A stretch of DNA of 64,000 nt, taken from NCBI RefSeq assembly GCF_005768555.2, contig NZ_VCHX02000320.1:8484-72483 (forward strand), in the 5' to 3' direction. How positions within the stretch are numbered: position 1 is the first letter of the stretch; each line of letters starts with the position of its first letter. Positions 59,593-64,000 of the stretch are shown in pieces. The stretch is from Streptomyces sporangiiformans. GTDB taxonomy: Bacteria; Actinomycetota; Actinomycetes; Streptomycetales; Streptomycetaceae. The notes under the pieces are model-generated. The model made no database searches. It was not told where the DNA came from and was given only the letters and a program-made list of their open reading frames with translations. Position numbers and translations under genes: made by a program.

Positions 59593-59655
59593 CCAGCAGC
59601 CGGCGGTGTTGACCAGTGGTCGGCCGTCGCCCCGGAAACACCGGGTGGCCATGCT

Positions 59656-61653
59656 TCACAGCGTCCGCGATGGCTGGATGTCGGGTCCAGAGAGTTCTGT
59701 CGGCGGGACGAGGGCCTGGGCCGCCACCTGTTCGAGCGCCCCGTCCGGGAAACGGATCCGCACGCTCCCGTCCGCTGCCACGCGGGCCCGGGTACCCGAG
59801 CGCAGGGCATCAAGGTCGCGGTACACGGCCGGATCGGCGGTGAGGACCACCAGGGTCACCAGCAGGCGCGTACCGCCGACATGCTGAGGCAACGTGAGCA
59901 CAGGTGTCGTCGAGTAGCGGCCGTAGGCGTTGCGGTCGCGCGCGTGCACAACACCGCCGGGGACCGGCACGTCGCGGTCGTCCCACCCGAGCAGGCCCAC
60001 GAGCACGCTGGTCAATCCGTCATCTCGGCGGGCCAGAGCCCAGCCCGCACCGGTCTCCTCGGCGGGCGGAGCGTTGTCGCAGGCCACCGCCCAGCCGCCT
60101 TCGCGGATGCCGACGCCCGTCGGGGCCTGTACACGTTGGACTCGCACCTCCCAGGGGCCGTGCACCGTGCTGGCCGTCGTCATGCGGACGCCTGGATCGT
60201 CCTCATGCGCTTCGAGAGGGGTGTGCCACGACGCCGCCTGACGCCCGCGGACATACAGCCGATGGATGCGGCCCCTGCGGGAGGAACCGGAGAGGCCCAC
60301 CAGGGCGATGTGGTTGTCGGGGCCGGGCGGCTCGTCGGCGGACGGCGTCTCGGGCGCGGCGGCACTCGAGTACGCGAGCTTTGTGTAGTGGGGGCTGTCC
60401 TGGGATGCGGCGGGCGGGGGCGGCAGCCGGTCGCTGCCGTGGTTGACCAGTCGTACGATCCCGTCGGCGGCAGTGGAGTGCAGCAGCCATCCCGGAGCGG
60501 GCAGGGCCAGACATCGGTCCGCGGTGTCGACAGGGCCGGGCTCCTCGGCCGCCGTCCACACCGGGTGGTCGGCGGGCAGCAGCAGGCCGAGGAACGCCTT
60601 GCTCGCCCAGTACGGGGAGGCGGGGCCCGAGTAGCGCTGGGTGACCGGGAGGAAGGGCCGGTACCAGCCCAGGCTCAACAGGCCCTGCTCGTCGGGCGCT
60701 CCGCGGCCGGCGAAGTGCTTCAGAGCGCCGGAGGCCAGACGGCGGGTGCGGCCGGGCGGCAGAGGCGTGGCGTCGGCGAGGGCACCTGCCCACAGGGGAG
60801 CGGTGGTGGCGAACCGGTAGGTCAGGGACCGGCCCTGGTGCACGGGCGCGCCGTCGGAGCCGAAGAAGTACTGGTGCGTGCCGAGGAACTCACGCAGGCG
60901 GGCACGGTGCGTCGCCACCAGGCCGCTGTCGGCCCGGGGTCCCGCGATGCGCGCCCACAGCACCGGATACAGGTGCAGCGCCCAGGCGTTGTAGTAGTCG
61001 AATTTCTGACCGTCACCGTCCGTGTACCAGCCGCCGCCCCGGTACCAGTCCTCCAGGCGGGCGAGCCCCGCGTCGATCTCGGCGCGGTCGTGCGGGGCGC
61101 CGACAGAGGCCAGGAACTCCTCCGTGATGACCTGGAAGAGCCGCCAGTTGGAGTCGTTCGTCCGCGCGCCGACGAATCCGCCGAGCCAGTCGGCGACCCG
61201 CTGGCGTACGCGGTCGTCGAGCCGGTCCCAGATCCACGGCCGGGTCTCGTGCAGGGCGATCGCGACGGACGCGGCCTCCACCATGGGCTGGGCGCGGTCG
61301 GTGACGGGCGGCCAGCGCTCGTCACCATACGGATCGGTGCCCGCGGCGAGCCCGGACGCGTACCGCTCGATCAGGCCGGGACCGGCCTGCCCGTCGGAGC
61401 CGGCGATACGGAACGCGGCGAGCAGGAAGGAGCGGGCGTACCCCTCCAGCCCGTCGGACCAAGGGCCGGAGTGGCTGGCCGGGCCGGGAAGACGGTATTG
61501 GGCCAACCCGGGTGAGGCGTAAGGGAGCAGGCCGGCCAGCAGGCGGTCGGCCGCTGCTTCCCAGTGGGCGCGGGTGTAGCCGGTGAGGGGGGAGATCGAG
61601 GGGGCGGGGAGCGGCAGTTGGCTGGAGTCGGCCGAGAGATGCGGCGCGGTCAT
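59656..61653 (-). CDS. DUF2264 protein, probable polysaccharide-related hydrolase/lyase
   Basis: Catalytic role unproven; DUF2264 proteins have an alpha/alpha barrel fold and occur in carbohydrate loci. The 665-residue product has the DUF2264 N-terminal region (about 15-370: SGPWSDGLEGYARSFLLAAFRIAG, MVEAASVAIALHETRPWIWDRL, NSNWRLFQ-like NDSNWRLFQVITEEFL, GGWYTDGDGQKFDYYNAWALHLYPVLWA) and a beta-rich C-terminal half. No signal peptide is visible, so it appears cytoplasmic. ATG 61653 begins MTAPHLSAD. The LacI gene lies 22 bp upstream on the same strand. Confidence 0.85.
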   Translation of the reverse strand: MTAPHLSADSSQLPLPAPSISPLTGYTRAHWEAAADRLLAGLLPYASPGLAQYRLPGPASHSGPWSDGLEGYARSFLLAAFRIAGSDGQAGPGLIERYASGLAAGTDPYGDERWPPVTDRAQPMVEAASVAIALHETRPWIWDRLDDRVRQRVADWLGGFVGARTNDSNWRLFQVITEEFLASVGAPHDRAEIDAGLARLEDWYRGGGWYTDGDGQKFDYYNAWALHLYPVLWARIAGPRADSGLVATHRARLREFLGTHQYFFGSDGAPVHQGRSLTYRFATTAPLWAGALADATPLPPGRTRRLASGALKHFAGRGAPDEQGLLSLGWYRPFLPVTQRYSGPASPYWASKAFLGLLLPADHPVWTAAEEPGPVDTADRCLALPAPGWLLHSTAADGIVRLVNHGSDRLPPPPAASQDSPHYTKLAYSSAAAPETPSADEPPGPDNHIALVGLSGSSRRGRIHRLYVRGRQAASWHTPLEAHEDDPGVRMTTASTVHGPWEVRVQRVQAPTGVGIREGGWAVACDNAPPAEETGAGWALARRDDGLTSVLVGLLGWDDRDVPVPGGVVHARDRNAYGRYSTTPVLTLPQHVGGTRLLVTLVVLTADPAVYRDLDALRSGTRARVAADGSVRIRFPDGALEQVAAQALVPPTELSGPDIQPSRTL

Positions 61654-61675
61654 GCGGGGGTGGGCCCTCCGTCCG

Positions 61676-62734
61676 TCAGAAGGTGTCGCGCCCTGGTGGG
61701 GGCGCGGCGACGCTGTCGCGTACGACGATGTGAGTGCCGAGCAAGTGGTGGGCGCCCGCGGCCTGTTCGGGGTCACGCAGGGCGATGCGCACGGCGGCCC
61801 GTCCCAGTTCCTCGGACGGGGTCCGGACCGTGGTCAGCGGTGGGTTGAAGTCCTCGGCGAGCGGGATGTCGTTGTAGCCGACGACCGAGACGTCGCCCGG
61901 GACGGTCAGGCCGGCGTCGGCGAGGGCGCGGATCGCCCCGGCCGCGACCATGTCGTCACCGGCGAAGACCGCGGTGAAGTCGTGGTCGCCCTTGAGCAGT
62001 TCGGTCATCGCCCGGTGTCCGGCGCCGCGGCCGAGTCCGCAGTCGATGACCTGGGCGGCCTCGGGCGGCAAGCCGTGTTCGGCGAGCGCGGCCCGGTATC
62101 CGCAGACGCGCGCGTCGAGGGCCGTATTGCCGGGCAGCCCTCCGAGGAAGACGATTCTGCGGTGTCCCGCGGAGAGGAGATGGCTGGTGATGGCGTGGGC
62201 CCCGGCCTCGTTGTCGAACTCGACGACCAGCGCGGGGATGTCGGGATCGGGGGCGGGGCGTCCGCAGAGCACGAGCCGGGCGCCGGCGGCATCGAGTGCC
62301 TGCGCGTAGTGGGTGACGCGCTCGCGGTAGGCGTCGTCCTCGACGACCCCGCCGACGAGGATCACCACACGGGCGCCTTCCTCGCGCATGAGCTGGACGA
62401 AGTCCATCTCCCGCTGCGGGTCCCCGCCCGTGGTGCCCACCAGGCACAGCCAACCGCGCTCGGCCGCCTCCGCCTCGACGCCCTCGGCGACATGGGCGTA
62501 GAAGGGGCTGGTGACCTGGCGCAGGACGACGGCGACCATCTTGCGGCCGCCGCCGACCAGGGCGCGGGCGTGGGCGTTGGCCACGTAGTCGAGGGCCCGG
62601 GCCGCGCGCAGCACCCTGGTGCGGGTGGCCGGCGGTACCGGATAGTTGCCGCTGAGCACGCGCGAGACCGTGGCCACGGACACGCCCGCTCGCTCCGCCA
62701 CCTCGCGGATCGTGACCCGCCCCTTTGCCGCCAT
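61676..62734 (-). CDS. LacI-family transcriptional repressor
   Basis: Controls the adjacent sugar genes and probably itself. The 352-residue product has the LacI helix-turn-helix and hinge (about 6-60: VTIREVAERAGVSVATVSRVLSGNYPVPPATRTRVLRAARALDYVAN) and a periplasmic-binding-like sugar domain (SPFYAHVAEGVEAEA, FVGGLPGN-like FLGGLPGNTALDAR, VFAGDDMVAAGAIRALADAGLTVPGDVSVVGYND). Lies 73 bp downstream of the solute-binding protein gene and 22 bp upstream of the DUF2264 gene; all three may be one operon. Confidence 0.95.
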   Translation of the reverse strand: MAAKGRVTIREVAERAGVSVATVSRVLSGNYPVPPATRTRVLRAARALDYVANAHARALVGGGRKMVAVVLRQVTSPFYAHVAEGVEAEAAERGWLCLVGTTGGDPQREMDFVQLMREEGARVVILVGGVVEDDAYRERVTHYAQALDAAGARLVLCGRPAPDPDIPALVVEFDNEAGAHAITSHLLSAGHRRIVFLGGLPGNTALDARVCGYRAALAEHGLPPEAAQVIDCGLGRGAGHRAMTELLKGDHDFTAVFAGDDMVAAGAIRALADAGLTVPGDVSVVGYNDIPLAEDFNPPLTTVRTPSEELGRAAVRIALRDPEQAAGAHHLLGTHIVVRDSVAAPPPGRDTF

Positions 62735-62807
62735 GCCGTTCCCCGTTTCTCTCTCGCCTGTGCCGTGGCTGCCTGCGCCGATGACGCCCTTGGACAGGGC
62801 CGCCGCG

Positions 62808-64000
62808 TCACGCGTTGGCGGCGTAGTCCTTGGCGTATTCCTCGGCCATTCTGTCGCCGCCGCGGGAGAGCCATGTCTTCACCGCGGCGTCGAACTCGGA
62901 CATGGGGGAACGGCCGGCGATCACGGCGGTGACGGCGTCCTCCACCAAGGCTCTGAGGGTGGTGCCCTGAGCGGTGTAGGTGCTGGACTGCAGCCCGTAC
63001 GACGCGTCGCGGAGGGCGAGCGGCACCACCTTCTGCTGCCAGGCGTGCAGGGCGCGTACGGCCTCGGGCCTCCCCGGCACGAAGAGCACCTGGGGTCCTT
63101 CGGCCAGGTACTTGAAGGGCAGATTGGTGATGTTCTCGACCTCACCGAGCTTGGTCGGCTGCGGCGAGCCGTCCTTGCCCCGGCTGAAGTGGGGGCCCTC
63201 CAGTCCGTAGTGCAGGAGTTCCCATTCCTTCGTGCCGAACGGGGCGGCCAGGTAGTCGAGGATGCGCAGCAGGAGTTCGATGCGCTCCTTCTTGGCCTTC
63301 TTGAGGATGGTGTAGCCGAAGGAGCGGCGGGCGGCGACGATTCCGCCGGGGGTGCCGTCCACGCTGTAGGGGAGCGAGGGCGTCGGCGTCAGCAGGCCTT
63401 CGGAGTCGGGATACAGGGCCTGGTAGGCGCCGAAGCCGTTCTGCATGGAGCCGGCTGTCCCGTTGAGGAACAGCGTGCTCAGGTCCGCCGACGACAGCGA
63501 GGTGGCATCGGGGTGGTAGGAGCCGTTCTTGCGCAGCTGGGCCTGGAAGGCGATGGCGGCCTTGTAGCGGTCGTCGGTGTAGTTGGCGTGGAATGTGCCT
63601 TTCTTGTCCACCGCCCAGCCCGTCGGCGCCCTGTGGGCCGCCGAGTGCACGGCGTTTCCGAACAGGGAGCCCGTCGCGGCGCCCAGTGCGTAGGTCTTGC
63701 CGTGGGTGGCCCTCTTGGCGACGGCGGCGAAATCCTGGGAGGTCCAGCCCTCCTTCATCCCGGCGTCGGTGAACGAGCCCTGGTTGAGCCACAACGTGGA
63801 GCCGGGCAGCGGGCGTTCGAGGGGAATGCCGTAGACGCGCCCGCCGATGCGCCCCATGTCGCGCCACGCGTGGGTGGGGATGCCGGCCAGGTTGGGGTAG
63901 TCCTTGACGGCTTCGCCTGACAGGAAAGGTGTCAGGTCCTCGGCGCGCTTCTGCACGAACTGCGCTTCGCGGGGCAGGGCGAATCCGGAGAAGACGTTGA
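62808..64000 (-). CDS. Extracellular solute-binding protein of a carbohydrate ABC importer (partial)
   Basis: Substrate-capture lipoprotein, LplA-like, for a sugar or polysaccharide-derived oligosaccharide. The visible C-terminal about 397 residues have solute-binding family 1 features: LNQGSFTDAGMKEGWTSQDFAAVAKR, IAFQAQLRKNGSYHPDA, GSMQNGFGAYQALYPD, KKAKKERIELLLRILDYLAAPFGTKEWELLHYG. The gene crosses the right window edge; the N-terminal signal peptide, lipobox and any permease genes lie outside. An internal ATG at 63956 is not a start because similarity continues upstream of it. Confidence 0.9.
   Translation of the reverse strand, partial: NVFSGFALPREAQFVQKRAEDLTPFLSGEAVKDYPNLAGIPTHAWRDMGRIGGRVYGIPLERPLPGSTLWLNQGSFTDAGMKEGWTSQDFAAVAKRATHGKTYALGAATGSLFGNAVHSAAHRAPTGWAVDKKGTFHANYTDDRYKAAIAFQAQLRKNGSYHPDATSLSSADLSTLFLNGTAGSMQNGFGAYQALYPDSEGLLTPTPSLPYSVDGTPGGIVAARRSFGYTILKKAKKERIELLLRILDYLAAPFGTKEWELLHYGLEGPHFSRGKDGSPQPTKLGEVENITNLPFKYLAEGPQVLFVPGRPEAVRALHAWQQKVVPLALRDASYGLQSSTYTAQGTTLRALVEDAVTAVIAGRSPMSEFDAAVKTWLSRGGDRMAEEYAKDYAANA

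Noticed and set aside
59603..59650. Possible hairpin between tetR and the DUF2264 gene
   Set aside because: Short complementary stretches (GGTGTT and AACACC) are far apart and would form a weak structure; not listed as a terminator.

Overview
The window is a high-GC actinomycete chromosome segment, almost certainly Streptomyces. The GC-rich third codon positions, a xylanase nearly collinear with S. lividans XlnA, a cvnABCD conservon and rare TTA (bldA-type) codons all point there. I count 53 protein genes, including one cut by the right edge. I saw no rRNA, tRNA, CRISPR array, transposase or integrase.

Layout. 0-5 kb: xylan-degradation pair (GH10 xylanase and CE1 feruloyl esterase, both with ricin-type lectin domains), then an ABC exporter. 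5.5-10.6 kb: aldehyde dehydrogenase with a GAF/HTH regulator, an exported PGRP-type amidase and an acetamidase/formamidase. 10.9-15 kb: xylose catabolism, xylB plus a ROK repressor gene divergent from xylA. 15-26.4 kb: core and accessory genes: septum-formation-type membrane protein, SNF2 helicase with separate SWIM protein, desaturase, PadR regulator and hydrolase, methyltransferase, MHYT sensor. 26.4-32.7 kb: cvnABCD conservon, an F420/FMN split-barrel enzyme, an orphan CvnB paralogue and a DUF6397 protein preceded by phased repeats. 32.7-38 kb: tesB, a Ski2-like helicase, a YdjM-like membrane hydrolase and a DUF5709 protein. 38-50.8 kb: an asymmetric heterodimeric ABC exporter, L,D-transpeptidase, PNGase A, DctA, GH109, a MarR-controlled ABC exporter and an MltG paralogue. 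50.8-59.6 kb: FMO-like oxidase, YjbQ, DUF5997/LysR-like pair, then a molybdenum aldehyde oxidoreductase operon with an XdhC maturation factor and divergent TetR regulator. 59.6-64 kb: the start of a carbohydrate locus (DUF2264 protein, LacI repressor, solute-binding protein).

How the parts work together. The xylanase and esterase would release xylose and ferulate from plant cell wall, and the xylA/xylB/ROK unit would take up the xylose internally. PNGase A and GH109 would strip N- and O-glycans from glycoproteins. Five genes carry one TTA codon each (PGRP amidase, feruloyl esterase, septum-formation-type protein, PNGase A, GH109). All five products are exported or membrane-anchored, which suggests a developmental bldA layer over the secreted hydrolases.

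The most unusual observations are: an ABC exporter whose Walker A and signature defects are divided so that one ATP site is predicted intact and one dead; a 10-bp-phased CAAG repeat array plus a DnaA-like box ahead of the DUF6397 gene; and a relic of a cvnC 3' end sitting on the cvnD start. Function calls come from reading motifs by eye; no database search was possible.
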